Shown here one piece after another: positions 8,297 through 19,753 of a stretch of 64,000 nucleotides of DNA (position 1 is the stretch's first letter; every line of letters starts with the position of its first letter). The notes under the pieces are model-generated. The model ran no database searches, had not been told where the DNA came from, and saw only the letters and a program-made list of their open reading frames with translations. The translations under genes and the position numbers were made by a program. The stretch spans positions 1 to 64,000 of the forward strand of contig NZ_LGEG01000001.1 in NCBI RefSeq assembly GCF_001280125.1. Reading direction: 5' to 3'. Source of the stretch: Streptomyces sp. NRRL F-6492 (GTDB lineage Bacteria > Actinomycetota > Actinomycetes > Streptomycetales > Streptomycetaceae).

Positions 8297-8934
8297 CCGG
8301 GGGCCTCGTGACGGGCTTCCAGGCCCGGCACCCCCAGGTCGGAGAGGCCGTCGAGGACCAGGTCGACGCCGACGGCGGCGAGCAGGAGGCCGAGGAGGCG
8401 GCCCAGGAGCTCGATCGTGGCGTGGTGGGTGTGGAGCAGGACCCGGGTGAGGAGCAGGACGCAGATCAGGTCGAGGGCGATGACCGCCACGTACGCCCCG
8501 ACGACCGTCGAACGCCAGCTGAAGCCGGAGCGGGCGGCCGCCTCGATGAGCACCGCCGTCAGGGCGAGCGGACTCACCACGTACGGCATGAGCAGCTCGC
8601 GCACCCCGCTGACCAGGTCCGGGGCGTCCTGGTGGGCGCTGTCGGAGCCGAGGTGCATGCCGAGGACGAGGCCGACGGCGTAGAGGAAGAAGATGAGGCC
8701 GCCCGCGAGCTGGAGGGCGGGGGTGCTGATGTGGAAGAGGTCGAGCAGCCAGGGGGCCGTGATGCCGGCGAGGATGCCCACGAGGACGGCCGCGGCGGAG
8801 GAGATGAGGGCGATGGTCCGCAGTTGGCCGGCGGGGTGGACCTGGGCGAGGCCGGCGAAGGAGAGGAGCACCTTCGGCGGGCCGACGACGGAGAAGAAGG
8901 TGATGAAGGCGGCGGAGAAGGTGAATGCGTTCAC
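8275..8934 (-). CDS. MarC family integral membrane protein
   Basis: 219 residues with six predicted membrane segments. The N-terminal FITFFSVVGPPKVLLSF is the MarC-family pattern (usually NPIGAIPIF-like), and the family length is about 200-220. Despite the old name, MarC proteins are not proven drug transporters and their substrate is unknown. The GTG start at 8934 has no obvious Shine-Dalgarno sequence. The last 22 bp overlap the convergent ArsR-type gene. Confidence 0.87.
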   Translation of the reverse strand: MNAFTFSAAFITFFSVVGPPKVLLSFAGLAQVHPAGQLRTIALISSAAAVLVGILAGITAPWLLDLFHISTPALQLAGGLIFFLYAVGLVLGMHLGSDSAHQDAPDLVSGVRELLMPYVVSPLALTAVLIEAAARSGFSWRSTVVGAYVAVIALDLICVLLLTRVLLHTHHATIELLGRLLGLLLAAVGVDLVLDGLSDLGVPGLEARHEAPGQEGSSS

Positions 8935-8960
8935 GTCTGCATCATGAAGCGGCCGGGTGA

Positions 8961-9992
<1,032 letters not shown>

Positions 9993-10001
9993 CCCCTCGC
10001 C

Positions 10002-10610
10002 TCACGCGTCCGCGAGGCCCTTCAGGCGCTTCGCGATCCTCGTGAGGCGTTCGCCCTGGTAGCGGGCGGCGGCGAGGACGTCCTCGCCGGGGGCGCCGTG
10101 GGCGCCGGGGTGGGCGGTCCCGTAGGGGTTGCCGCCCGCCGCGTACACGGACGGGTCCGTGAAGCCGGGCGAGACGATCACCGAGCCCCAGTGGTGGAAG
10201 GTGTTGTAGAGGGCGAGCAGCGTCGACTCGTTGCCGCCGTGGACGTTGTGGGCGCTGGTGAAGGCGGTCGCGGGCTTGTCCGCCATGACGCCCCGCTGCC
10301 ACAGGCCGCCCGTCGTGTCGATGTACTGCTTGAGCTGCGCGGCCACGTTCCCGAAACGGGTCGGGGAGCCGAGGGCGTACGCGTCCGCCCACTCCAGGTC
10401 GTCCAACGCGGCGACCTCCACGTCGCCGGTGGCGTCCACGTGGGCGCGCCAGGCCGGGTTCGCGTCGATCGCGGCGTCCGGGGCGAGCTCGGGCACCCGG
10501 CGCAGGCGCACCTCGGCGCCCGCCTTCTCCGCGCCCTCGGCGACGGCCTGGGCGAGGCGGTGGACGGTACCCGTGGCGGAGTAGTGGATGACGGCGACCT
10601 TGACGGACAT
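10002..10610 (-). CDS. WrbA-like NAD(P)H:quinone oxidoreductase (flavodoxin fold)
   Basis: 202 residues, predicted FMN-dependent two-electron quinone reductase that limits redox cycling. VAVIHYSATGTVHRLAQA is the phosphate-binding loop of flavodoxin-like proteins. LGSPTRFGNVAAQLKQYID and FTSAHNVHGGNESTLLALYN are WrbA-family segments. The ATG at 10610 has AGGAGAG upstream. It is divergent from a TetR gene, and two near-identical operator-like palindromes lie between them, so TetR control is likely. Confidence 0.92.
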   Translation of the reverse strand: MSVKVAVIHYSATGTVHRLAQAVAEGAEKAGAEVRLRRVPELAPDAAIDANPAWRAHVDATGDVEVAALDDLEWADAYALGSPTRFGNVAAQLKQYIDTTGGLWQRGVMADKPATAFTSAHNVHGGNESTLLALYNTFHHWGSVIVSPGFTDPSVYAAGGNPYGTAHPGAHGAPGEDVLAAARYQGERLTRIAKRLKGLADA

Positions 10611-10752
10611 GACGGGCTCTCCTCGGCGTCTGCTCAGCGTCTGTTCGGGGTGTGCTCGGGGTGTGCTCGGTGTCGGCCCGGGCCATCCGCTCGCACCGGG
10701 CCGTCCGCCCGGCCCCGGTCGTCTGCTCGCCCCGGGTCCGGCCGAAGCGAAC

Positions 10753-10807
10753 AAGTGGATCGTTATCCGCTTCCCTGCTCCGAGGTTAAGCGGATCACTA
10801 TCCGCTT
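10753..10807. promoter_or_regulatory. Twin TetR-type operators between wrbA-like and tetR genes
   Basis: Two 20-bp palindromes, AAGTGGATcgttATCCGCTT (10753-10772) and AAGCGGATcactATCCGCTT (10788-10807), 35 bp centre to centre, lie in the divergent region 140-200 bp from the wrbA-like start and 60-115 bp from the tetR start. The half-site ATCCGCTT is identical in both. Confidence 0.82.
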
Positions 10808-10868
10808 TGCAAGGGGGGCGGGTATGCTCGATCCGGGGGACAGGGACCAAGGGCAGGAGTCCGCAGAG

Positions 10869-11513
10869 ATGAGCACCGAGAACCCGCGGGCCGGAGAGCG
10901 GGCGGCGGCGCCCGCGCTCGGCCTGCTCCCCACCCTCGACGCCCCCGCCCCCGAGCGCGCCGACGCGGCCCGCAACCGGCGCAGGATCCTCGACGCGGCC
11001 GCCCGGATCGTCGCCGAGCAGGGCCCCGACGCCGTCACCATGAACCAGGTCGCCCACGCCAGCGGCATCGGCGTCGGCACCGTCTACCGCCGCTTCGGCG
11101 ACGTCTCCCAGCTCCTGTGGGCACTCCTCGACGACCGCGAGCGCCAGTTCCAGGAGGCGTACATGAGCGGCCCGCCGCCGCTCGGGCCCGGCGCCCCGAC
11201 CGCCGAGCGGCTCGACGCCTTCCTCGACGCCCTCGTCGACCGGGTCGCCGAGCAGCGCGAGATCCTGCTCGCCGCGCACTCCGCCGCGCCCCGCGCCCGG
11301 TACCACAGCGGCGCGTACCGGGTGATGCACACCCACGTCGCCCTTCTCGTCGGGCGGCTCAGGCCGGGGTCGGACGGCGCGCTCCTCGCGCACCTGCTGC
11401 TCGCGCCCTTCTCCCCCGACGTCATGCACCACCTGGCCGTCGAGCAGGAACTCTCGGGCGAGCGCCTCAAGGCGGGCGTACGGGAGCTCCTCACCCTGCG
11501 GCAGGACGCCTGA
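10869..11513 (+). CDS. TetR/AcrR family transcriptional regulator
   Basis: 214 residues. The DNA-binding domain spans about residues 35-85 (RRRILDAAARIVAEQGPDAV, then HASGIGVGTVYRRFGD, the usual TetR helix-turn-helix). The C-terminal ligand domain is unassigned. The ATG at 10869 is preceded by CAGGAG. Twin palindromes upstream suggest autoregulation and control of the divergent quinone reductase, a pattern consistent with sensing quinones or electrophiles. Confidence 0.92.
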   Translation: MSTENPRAGERAAAPALGLLPTLDAPAPERADAARNRRRILDAAARIVAEQGPDAVTMNQVAHASGIGVGTVYRRFGDVSQLLWALLDDRERQFQEAYMSGPPPLGPGAPTAERLDAFLDALVDRVAEQREILLAAHSAAPRARYHSGAYRVMHTHVALLVGRLRPGSDGALLAHLLLAPFSPDVMHHLAVEQELSGERLKAGVRELLTLRQDA

Positions 11514-11593
11514 CGGCCCGCGCCGCCCCCCGCTCCGTCCACACCCTGGAACCCGGCTGGACCCGCGGGCCCCCGGGGCCGCACGATCCCGCC

Positions 11594-12812
<1,219 letters not shown>

Positions 12813-12971
12813 CCTTCGCAAAAGCCGCGAAAGCTGCCCAGTCGTAAGGGAATTGAGAATTCCAGATTTCAATCCTGTTCGACCCGGCAGGAATTGTGGC
12901 GAATCTGTTCACAGAACGCCCCCGAGATCGCTAACTTCCCCTCAACCTCGTCCGTACCGGGAAGGACTTCT

Positions 12972-14525
12972 GTGAACGCATCCCAGCGCCGGGCCGCGGC
13001 AGTCATCGCCGCCGCCGCCCTCGCCGCCCCGCTGGTCCTCTCATCCCCCGCCACCGCGGGACAGGACCCCACGGCCGCACCCGCCCGTGATGCCGCCAAG
13101 CTGGCGAAGAAGCTGGTCCGCGACACCACCGCCAAGGACGCCTACAAGCACCTGCAGAAGTTCCAGGCGATAGCCGACTCGGCCGGCGGTCACCGCGCGG
13201 CCGGTTCGCTCGGGCACGACGCCTCGGCCGCGTACGTGTACACGCAGCTCAAGAAGGCCGGCTACAACGTCTGGTACCAGAAGTTCGACTTCGAGTACAC
13301 GGAGACGCTCGCCGAGAAGGCCTCCGTCGTCACCCCCGCGCCCCGCGCGTTCGACATCAAGGCCATGACGTACACCAAGTCCACCCCGGTCGGCGGCGTC
13401 AGGGCCGAGCTGGTGGCCGCGCCCGTCGACGCCGACGCCACCAGCGGCTGCGAGCCGGGCGACTTCGCCGCCGGCGCCTTCACCGGCAAGATCGCGCTCA
13501 TCAAGCGCGGCGGCTGCGCCTTCGCGGTGAAGCAGCAGAACGCCGCCGCGGCCGGGGCCGTCGCCGCCGTCATCTACAACAACGCCGAGGGCGTCCTCTC
13601 CGGCACCCTCGGGGACGCGGCCTCCGGGAAGATCCCCACCGGCGGCATCACCCTGGCCGAGGGCACGGCGCTCGCCGCCGACCTCGCCAAGGGCCCGGTC
13701 ACCCTCTCCCTGGAGATCCGCCAGCTCCAGCAGATACGTTCCACCAACAACGTCATCGCGGAGACCAAGGCCGGCAACGCCGCCAACACCGTGGTGCTCG
13801 GCTCCCACCTCGACTCCGTCACCGCCGGCCCCGGCATCAACGACAACGGCTCCGGCTCCGCCGGCCTCCTCCAGGCCGCCCTGAAGCTGGCCGAGTCGAA
13901 GGACAAGGTCCGCAACAAGGTCCGCTTCGCCTGGTGGTCGGCGGAGGAGAACGGCCTCCTCGGCTCCGAGCACTACGTGCAGAACCTCACGGCGCTCGAC
14001 AAGAAGGAGATCAAGCTCTACCTCAACTTCGACATGATCGCCTCGCCGAACTACGGACTGTTCGTGTACGACGGTGACGACTCGGACGGCGTCGGCGCCG
14101 GCGCGGGCCCCGAGGGCTCGGCGCAGCTGGAGCGCGACATCAACGAGTTCCTCGACGAGAACGGCCACCCGCACGAGGGCACCGACTTCACCGGCCGCTC
14201 CGACTACGGCCCGTTCATCGAGGTCGGCATCCCCTCCGGCGGCACCTTCACCGGCGCCGAGGGCATCAAGACCGCCGCCCAGGCGGCCAAGTTCGGCGGC
14301 CAGGCGGGCGTCGCGTACGACGTGAACTACCACGCCAAGGGCGACAACCTCAGCAACGTCAACCTGAAGGCGTTCGACGTCAACATCGACGTCATCGCCA
14401 ACGCCGTGGGCACCTACGCCCACGACATCTCCTCGCTCCGCAAGCCGGTCGTCTCCGTCCCGACCACCGGCGACGCGGGCAGCGGCGGCGGCCTGCACGA
14501 CGACCACCACGAGGTCACCGAGTAA
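12972..14525 (+). CDS. Secreted M28 aminopeptidase with PA domain
   Basis: 517-residue exported zinc peptidase of the Streptomyces griseus aminopeptidase type. The signal peptide (NASQRRAAAVIAAAALAAPL) ends near residue 28. A protease-associated domain (TGKIALIKRGGCAFAVKQQN) interrupts the fold at about 150-220. The di-zinc site follows: LGSHLDSV, INDNGSGSAG, WWSAEENGLLGSEHY with the general-base glutamate, NFDMIASPNYG, and the final histidine in VNYHAKGDNLSN. The GTG start at 12972 has GAAGGA upstream and opens directly into the signal peptide. It should release N-terminal residues from peptides outside the cell. Confidence 0.94.
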   Translation: MNASQRRAAAVIAAAALAAPLVLSSPATAGQDPTAAPARDAAKLAKKLVRDTTAKDAYKHLQKFQAIADSAGGHRAAGSLGHDASAAYVYTQLKKAGYNVWYQKFDFEYTETLAEKASVVTPAPRAFDIKAMTYTKSTPVGGVRAELVAAPVDADATSGCEPGDFAAGAFTGKIALIKRGGCAFAVKQQNAAAAGAVAAVIYNNAEGVLSGTLGDAASGKIPTGGITLAEGTALAADLAKGPVTLSLEIRQLQQIRSTNNVIAETKAGNAANTVVLGSHLDSVTAGPGINDNGSGSAGLLQAALKLAESKDKVRNKVRFAWWSAEENGLLGSEHYVQNLTALDKKEIKLYLNFDMIASPNYGLFVYDGDDSDGVGAGAGPEGSAQLERDINEFLDENGHPHEGTDFTGRSDYGPFIEVGIPSGGTFTGAEGIKTAAQAAKFGGQAGVAYDVNYHAKGDNLSNVNLKAFDVNIDVIANAVGTYAHDISSLRKPVVSVPTTGDAGSGGGLHDDHHEVTE

Positions 14526-14540
14526 TCGGCGCGGACCGGC

Positions 14541-14579
14541 GGGCGAGGGCTCCCCGTCTCCCGCGGGGAGCCCTCGCCC
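14541..14579 (+). terminator. Intrinsic terminator of the M28 aminopeptidase gene
   Basis: 16-bp perfect stem GGGCGAGGGCTCCCCG / CGGGGAGCCCTCGCCC, 15 bp after the stop codon. Confidence 0.88.
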
Positions 14580-14864
14580 CGTTCCCGGCGGACCTGCGGA
14601 CCGGCGGTCGGCAGACCCACGGACCGGCGGTCGGCGGACCCGCGGACCGGCGGTCGGCGGACCGGCGCGTACGGGTGAAGGTGCCGGCCCGCGGCAGGGC
14701 TCCGGGCCGCGCGCGGGCCCGCCCGCGGACCCCGTGTCCCCGGGCCGCGGCGGCCCGTCCGGGCGCGGGACGGCACCCCGGTCCCGGTTTGCGGGGGTTC
14801 GCACCGGGATCCCGTCGGGCGCGCGTGGCTGCGCCGGGAGCCGCTCGCCCGGTAGGCTTTCCGT
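14580..14864. other. Intergenic region with 23-bp repeats
   Basis: Apart from the tandem repeat at 14598-14666, this stretch holds only GC-rich non-coding sequence. The next start (14865) lacks a strong Shine-Dalgarno sequence. Confidence 0.5.
14598..14666. repeat. 23-bp tandem repeat, three copies
   Basis: Three units of GGACCGGCGGTCGGCGGACC plus three variable bases (14598-14620, 14621-14643, 14644-14666), differing at 1-3 positions. Confidence 0.92.
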
Positions 14865-15161
14865 GTGATCTTCAAGCGCATCGGAAACGGAAAGCCGTAT
14901 CCCGACCACGGCCGGGAAAGCACCCGGCAGTGGGCGGACGTCGCCCCGCGCCCGGTCCGCCTCGACCAGCTGGTCACCACCAAGGGCCAGCTGGACCTGG
15001 AGACCCTGCTCGCGGAGGACTCCACCTTCTACGGCGACCTCTTCGCGCACGTCGTGAAGTGGCAGGGCGACCTCTACCTCGAGGACGGGCTGCACCGCGC
15101 GGTCCGCGCGGCGCTCCAGCAGCGGCAGGTGCTGCACGCCCGCGTCCTCGAACTGGACTGA
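14865..15161 (+). CDS. Conserved small actinobacterial protein (VapB-like annotation in relatives)
   Basis: 98 residues starting at GTG: IFKRIGNGKPYPDHGRE then RPVRLDQLVTTKGQLDLETLL and a C-terminal VRAALQQRQVLHARVLELD. This is a well-conserved Streptomyces protein that pipelines sometimes call a VapB-family antitoxin. No PIN-domain toxin gene lies next to it, so a toxin-antitoxin role is not supported here. It precedes the LytR_C gene on the same strand by 115 bp. Confidence 0.8.
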   Translation: MIFKRIGNGKPYPDHGRESTRQWADVAPRPVRLDQLVTTKGQLDLETLLAEDSTFYGDLFAHVVKWQGDLYLEDGLHRAVRAALQQRQVLHARVLELD

Positions 15162-15276
15162 CGACCGGCCGGGAGGACACGGCCGCTGACCCTTTCGGGG
15201 TCAGTTCCACCCCATCCGGACGCGATCACATGATCATCAAGTAGGCATCGCCGACGGGCGGCATTACGCTGCGTTC

Positions 15277-15903
15277 ATGAGCATGCTCACTCCCCCCGGC
15301 ATGGGCGGAAAGTACCGCATCACGGGGGATGTCTACCCGCGCATGCGCCGCCCCCACCGCCGGCGCAGGATCGTCCTCGCGGCCACCGCCGCCGTGGTCG
15401 TGCTCGGCGCGGCCGGCTGGGGCACGCTACAGCTCGTCGACGTGTTCTCCGGTGACGGGGGCACGAAGGCGGCGGCCGGGAAACTGGCCGACTGCAAGCC
15501 CGCCCCCGCCCCGACCGCGCCGGCCGCCACCCTGCCCAAGCCCGCGCAGATCACGGTCAACGTCTACAACGCGACCCCGCGCAGCGGACTCGCCAAGACG
15601 ACGGCCGACGAACTCAAGAAGCGCGGCTTCAAGGTGGGCAAGGTCGGGAACGCGCCCGCCGCCTACGACAAGAAGGTCCCGGGCGCCGGACTGCTCCTCG
15701 GCGCGCCCACCGCCACCAAGGGCGCCTTCCCGGTCCTCGGCACCCAGCTCGCGGGCGCCACGACCAAGACGGACACCCGGGCCACGGCGGACGTGGACCT
15801 GATCATCGGGACCGCCTTCAAGAACCTGTCCCCGAAAACGACGGCGGACGCGGCCCTGGTCGCCCTGACCAAGCCCGCGCCCGCTCCGACCGGGAAGTGC
15901 TGA
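15277..15903 (+). CDS. LytR C-terminal domain (LytR_C) membrane-anchored protein
   Basis: 208 residues. A basic N-terminus (RMRRPHRRRRIV) is followed by one membrane segment (LAATAAVVVLGAAGWGTLQLV, about residues 30-50), then an Ala/Pro linker and an extracytoplasmic LytR_C domain (ITVNVYNATPRSGLAKTTAD, then LKKRGFKVGKVGNAP). Stand-alone LytR_C proteins accompany cell-wall polymer ligases (LCP family), but no LCP domain is present here. It ends in a single cysteine. The start could be the ATG at 15277 or at 15283. Confidence 0.88.
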   Translation: MSMLTPPGMGGKYRITGDVYPRMRRPHRRRRIVLAATAAVVVLGAAGWGTLQLVDVFSGDGGTKAAAGKLADCKPAPAPTAPAATLPKPAQITVNVYNATPRSGLAKTTADELKKRGFKVGKVGNAPAAYDKKVPGAGLLLGAPTATKGAFPVLGTQLAGATTKTDTRATADVDLIIGTAFKNLSPKTTADAALVALTKPAPAPTGKC

Positions 15904-15919
15904 AGGCCCCGAACGGGCC

Positions 15920-15941
15920 GGGCCGACTCCGAGGTCGGCCC
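15920..15941. terminator. Bidirectional terminator between LytR_C gene and upp
   Basis: Hairpin GGGCCGAC-type: GGCCGAC (15921-15927) pairs with GTCGGCC (15934-15940), extended by one G-C pair, between two convergent genes. Confidence 0.65.
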
Positions 15942-15993
15942 CGGCCGGGGGCCCTCTCCGGCCCGAAGGCCCGTGCCGAGCAGGCCTCGGGGC

Positions 15994-16629
15994 CTATTCG
16001 GCCGAGCCGTACATGCGGTCGCCCGCGTCGCCCAGGCCCGGGACGATGTAGCCGTTCTCGTTGAGCCGCTCGTCGACCGAGGCCGTCACGACGGTGACGG
16101 GGGTGCCCGCGAGCTCGCGCTCCATGACCTCGACGCCCTCCGGGGCGGCGAGGAGCACGACCGCGGTCACGTCGTCCGCGCCGCGCTTGATCAGCTCCTG
16201 GATCGCCGCGACCAGCGTGCCGCCGGTCGCCAGCATCGGGTCCAGGACGTACACCTGGCGACCCGAGAGGTCCTCCGGCATCCGCGTGGCGTAGGTCGAC
16301 GCCTCCAGCGTCTCCTCGTTGCGGATCATGCCCAGGAAGCCGACCTCGGCGGTCGGGAGCAGCCGGACCATGCCGTCGAGCATGCCGAGACCGGCCCGCA
16401 GGATCGGGACCACCAGCGGACGCGGGTACGACAGCTTCACGCCGGTCGTCTTCGTGACCGGGGTCTCGATGTCGACCTGCTCGGTCCGCACGTCCCGGGT
16501 GGCCTCGTAGGCGAGCAGGGTGACCAGCTCGTCGGCGAGACGCCGGAAGGTCGCGGAGTCCGTGCGCTTGTCGCGCAGGGTGGTGAGCTTGTGGGCGACC
16601 AGGGGGTGGTCGACGACGTGGAGACGCAT
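15994..16629 (-). CDS. upp: Uracil phosphoribosyltransferase
   Basis: 211 residues, pyrimidine salvage: uracil plus PRPP gives UMP. Full-length and canonical: [20 protein letters not shown] at the N-terminus, the PRPP loop [11 protein letters not shown] at 128-138, and the uracil-binding C-terminus [16 protein letters not shown]. Monocistronic by layout. Confidence 0.97.
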   Translation of the reverse strand: MRLHVVDHPLVAHKLTTLRDKRTDSATFRRLADELVTLLAYEATRDVRTEQVDIETPVTKTTGVKLSYPRPLVVPILRAGLGMLDGMVRLLPTAEVGFLGMIRNEETLEASTYATRMPEDLSGRQVYVLDPMLATGGTLVAAIQELIKRGADDVTAVVLLAAPEGVEVMERELAGTPVTVVTASVDERLNENGYIVPGLGDAGDRMYGSAE

Positions 16630-16721
16630 GCCTCAACAGTAGCCCGCCCCGCACTGGCGTCGATCCGCGCCACTGGGGGAAGGTGGGGGCACACGGACCC
16701 GGTGATGGGGTGGTGTGGCAG

Positions 16722-16931
16722 ATGTCCGACCTGGAAGGACCGGTCGAAAGGGCCGCCGAGAGGGTGGCCCGGGGACCGGCGGCGGAGACCGACACGGAGC
16801 GCCGCAGGCGCCGTGCGCAGTTCCTGCGCGAGCTGCACGAGGCGAAGGCGCTGCGCGAGCGCGTGCAGCCCCGGCGCGCCCGGGCGGCCCGGATGCGGCA
16901 GGCGATGCGGATGCGGACTTTCCGCTGGTGA
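16722..16931 (+). CDS. Small basic conserved protein
   Basis: 69 residues from ATG 16722 (a GTG at 16713 is possible): MSDLEGPVERAAERVARGPA, then an Arg/Glu-rich helical stretch ending MRQAMRMRTFRW. The charge pattern suggests one or two long helices. It is divergent from upp, codon use is normal for the genome, and I recall similar short proteins beside upp in streptomycetes. The function is unknown. Confidence 0.6.
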   Translation: MSDLEGPVERAAERVARGPAAETDTERRRRRAQFLRELHEAKALRERVQPRRARAARMRQAMRMRTFRW

Positions 16932-17286
16932 GGCCGGTGGGGCACGGCGGGGCCCGCCGGACGCCGCGATACGGGCGATACGGGCGGTACGGCTGGGCCG
17001 CGGTGCGGCCGGCCGCGGGGGCGCGCTGGAACGCGCACGCCCCGCCGGACGTGGTGTGACCGGCGGAAACGGGCCCGGACCAGCGGCGAACGGCCGTGGC
17101 CGACCGCGCGCCCCCCGAGTGCGCCGGGGTCGCGCGCCCGCCCGATAGCGGGGACGTTCAGACTGATGCACGACGCAAGAGCCGAAGACCTCTCCTGCGG
17201 GCGCCGTTTCTGTCACGATGCCGAGGGGGCGGGCTCAGGACCGCGCCACCGGAACGTCACACCTCTGATCAGTGGGAGAGAGTCAG
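16932..17286. other. Intergenic region upstream of the tadA operon
   Basis: 355 bp without a supported gene. It contains a short decayed tandem repeat of ACGGGCGAT near 16970-16995. The right end carries GGGAGAG (17274-17280), the Shine-Dalgarno sequence for the next gene. Confidence 0.5.
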
Positions 17287-17822
17287 GTGTACTTCGCCGC
17301 ACTGCTCGCGCGCACCGAAGACGGGTGGGAAGCGGGCGACACGGAGCTCGACGACGTGGAGACCCTGTCGGATCTGGTCGAACTGGCCCGCGACGCCTCG
17401 GACGACGACACGGTGATCGTCTTCATCGAGCAGGAGGACGCGTGGTTCGGGATCGTACGGATCGACGGGGAGGAGGACCCCCGCATCTACGTCTCGGACG
17501 GGGCGGCCGCGGCCCGTTCGTCGTACGGGGAGATGCTCACCCGGGAGATCCTCGGTGACGATCTGGACGACCTGGTCGACGAGCTGGAGTCGCTGGACCT
17601 GGACGGCACGGAGGACGGGGAGCCGCTCGGCGCCGACGGGGACGAGGACGACGAGGCGGGCTCCGTGGCCGCCGAGGCCGTTCCGGCCGCCCCGGTGGGC
17701 GACCGGCTGATCCTGGCGGACCTCGGTCTGCCGCCGGCCGAGCTGCTCGCCCTGGAGACCGACGCGCTCGCGGAGATCGCGGACGCGCTGGGCGCGGCCG
17801 AGGTCCTGGAGGCCGTCCGCTA

Positions 17823-17823
<1 letters not shown>
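17287..17823 (+). CDS. tRNA adenosine deaminase-associated protein
   Basis: 178 residues starting with GTG 17287 (VYFAALLARTEDGWEAGD), preceded by GGGAGAG. Very acidic (stretches such as DDLDDLVDELESLDLDG and GDEDDE) with a compact C-terminal helical part (LPPAELLALETDALAEIAD). Streptomyces relatives are named for their constant position just before tadA. The stop TAG shares its G with the tadA GTG, so translation is coupled and a shared role in tRNA editing is likely but unproven. Confidence 0.9.
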
Positions 17824-18365
<542 letters not shown>

Positions 18366-18487
18366 CGCGCCCGCAGGCCTCGTCCCGACCGTGCTCCGAC
18401 CCTGCTCCGACCCCGTCCCGACCCCGCTCCGACCTGCGCCGGGATACGGATTTCATCGCAGCGGCAGTTTCGGCTAAGCTCTCTCTC

Positions 18488-18572
18488 GGTAGCGTGTCCG
18501 AGCGGCCGAAGGAGCTCGCCTCGAAAGCGAGTGTGGGGAAACTCACCGAGGGTTCAAATCCCTCCGCTACCG
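18488..18572 (+). tRNA. tRNA-Ser (anticodon CGA)
   Basis: Acceptor GGTAGCG/CGCTACC, anticodon loop CCTCGAAAG, long variable arm, T-loop GGTTCAAATCC. CCA is not encoded. Confidence 0.96.
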
Positions 18573-18579
18573 CTTCGAT

Positions 18580-18613
18580 CGAAGGGCCCGGCGCTGATGC
18601 GCCGGGCCCTTCG
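18580..18613 (+). terminator. Terminator of tRNA-Ser(CGA)
   Basis: Perfect 15-bp stem CGAAGGGCCCGGCGC / GCGCCGGGCCCTTCG with a TGAT loop, 7 nt after the tRNA. Confidence 0.92.
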
Positions 18614-18999
18614 GCGTGTACGGAAACCGTAGGGGGTCCCGTACGGCGTCCCGTACGGGAAAGGCCCCGGTCCGCGCTCGGGCACGGTCCGGGGCCTTCC
18701 GGCAGGGCGGCGTCGGTCGGGGGGAGCGGCATCGGGGGGACAAGCCGCTCCCCCCGGTGAGAACCGGTCCTCCGGGTCCGCGTCGCCGTCGGGGGAAGCC
18801 TCGCGGCGCGGACCCCCGCAGTGCGGGCCGGTTCCGGAGCCCTCGGATTCCTGCCAGATCCTCCGGGCTCGCTCTCCATACTGCGCGCCCGGCGCCCTTC
18901 CCGCGGACGGCAAAAGTCCTCGTTCTCCGGGCCCTTGGTCCGTAAGGGCTCGGTTAGAGTGGCGCGGTCGTACGGCGGGGGAACAGGGGAGGGCTGGAA
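18614..18999. other. Intergenic region after tRNA-Ser(CGA)
   Basis: About 385 bp with no gene. It contains repeated GTACGG hexamers (18620-18660) and a second long hairpin at about 18661-18700 (AAGGCCCCGG / CCGGGGCCTT). Confidence 0.5.
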
Positions 19000-19164
19000 A
19001 TGGCGCAGGCGAAGAAGGTCGTGCTGTACGCGTTCGTGGTCTTTGTGCTGTACACGATCATCACGTCCCCGAAGAGGTCCGCCGATCTGGTCCAGGTAGG
19101 GTTCGAGGGCATTTCCAGCGCCGCCCAGGGTGTCGGCGAGTTCATGACCGAACTCATCAATTAG
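19000..19164 (+). CDS. 54-residue single-pass membrane protein
   Basis: MAQAKKVVLYAFVVFVLYTI then TSPKRSADLVQVGFEG and a C-terminal amphipathic helix ending FMTELIN. One membrane helix (about residues 7-22) and a cytosolic tail. A good Shine-Dalgarno sequence (GGGGAGGG) lies 7 nt before the ATG. Its stop TAG is part of the AGGAG that precedes the next gene, so the two are coupled. Confidence 0.78.
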   Translation: MAQAKKVVLYAFVVFVLYTIITSPKRSADLVQVGFEGISSAAQGVGEFMTELIN

Positions 19165-19173
19165 GAGCCCTCC

Positions 19174-19467
19174 GTGATCCGCCATCTGGTCCTCTTCAAG
19201 CTCAACGACGGCGTCGCCCGTGACGAGCCCCGCGTCGTCGAGGGCGTCGAGGCGTTCCGGGCGCTCGGCGGGCAGATTCCGGAGCTGCGGTTCTGGGAGT
19301 GCGACTGGAACATCACGGACCGGCCGATCGCGTACGACTTCGCCATCAATTCGGCCGTCGAGGACGCCGACGCCCTCCAGCGCTATCTGGAGCACCCCGC
19401 CCACCAGGCGGGTGTCGCCCAGTGGCGGGAGTTCGCCACCTGGGTGATCGCCGACTACGCGTTCTGA
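19174..19467 (+). CDS. Dabb family stress-response A/B barrel protein
   Basis: 97 residues: MIRHLVLFKLNDGVARDE, then YDFAINSAVEDADALQRYLEH and WREFATWVIADYAF. This is the standard single Dabb domain (dimeric alpha+beta barrel), whose members bind or modify small molecules. The GTG at 19174 has AGGAG overlapping the upstream stop. A strong terminator follows at 19482. Confidence 0.92.
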   Translation: MIRHLVLFKLNDGVARDEPRVVEGVEAFRALGGQIPELRFWECDWNITDRPIAYDFAINSAVEDADALQRYLEHPAHQAGVAQWREFATWVIADYAF

Positions 19468-19481
19468 CCCCCGGTCACGGC

Positions 19482-19514
19482 CGAGGCCCCCCGCCCTCAC
19501 GGCGGGGGGCCTCG
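19482..19514 (+). terminator. Terminator of the Dabb gene
   Basis: 14-bp stem CGAGGCCCCCCGCC / GGCGGGGGGCCTCG with a 5-nt loop. Confidence 0.9.
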
Positions 19515-19753
19515 CTGTCTCCGGCCCCTCGGCGGGCGCCTAGGACCGGTCCCCCGGCGGTCTCCCGGCGGTCTCCCGCGGGCTCTTCGGCGGCCCCCAT
19601 CCGGCCCTCTCTTCCCCCCTTCGGCACCCTCAACACGTGGTTATGGGGTGCTTGCACACAGTGGACATGTCTTGTGATGCTATGACCGCTTTTGACGGAT
19701 GAGTTGACCGTAGTCGACAACAGTCGACCAGCAGGACCAGCCGAAGGGGTGGC

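Noticed and set aside
14865..15161. Toxin-antitoxin module
   Set aside because: The small protein may be labelled VapB-like by similarity, but no toxin gene with a PIN or other toxin domain is adjacent.
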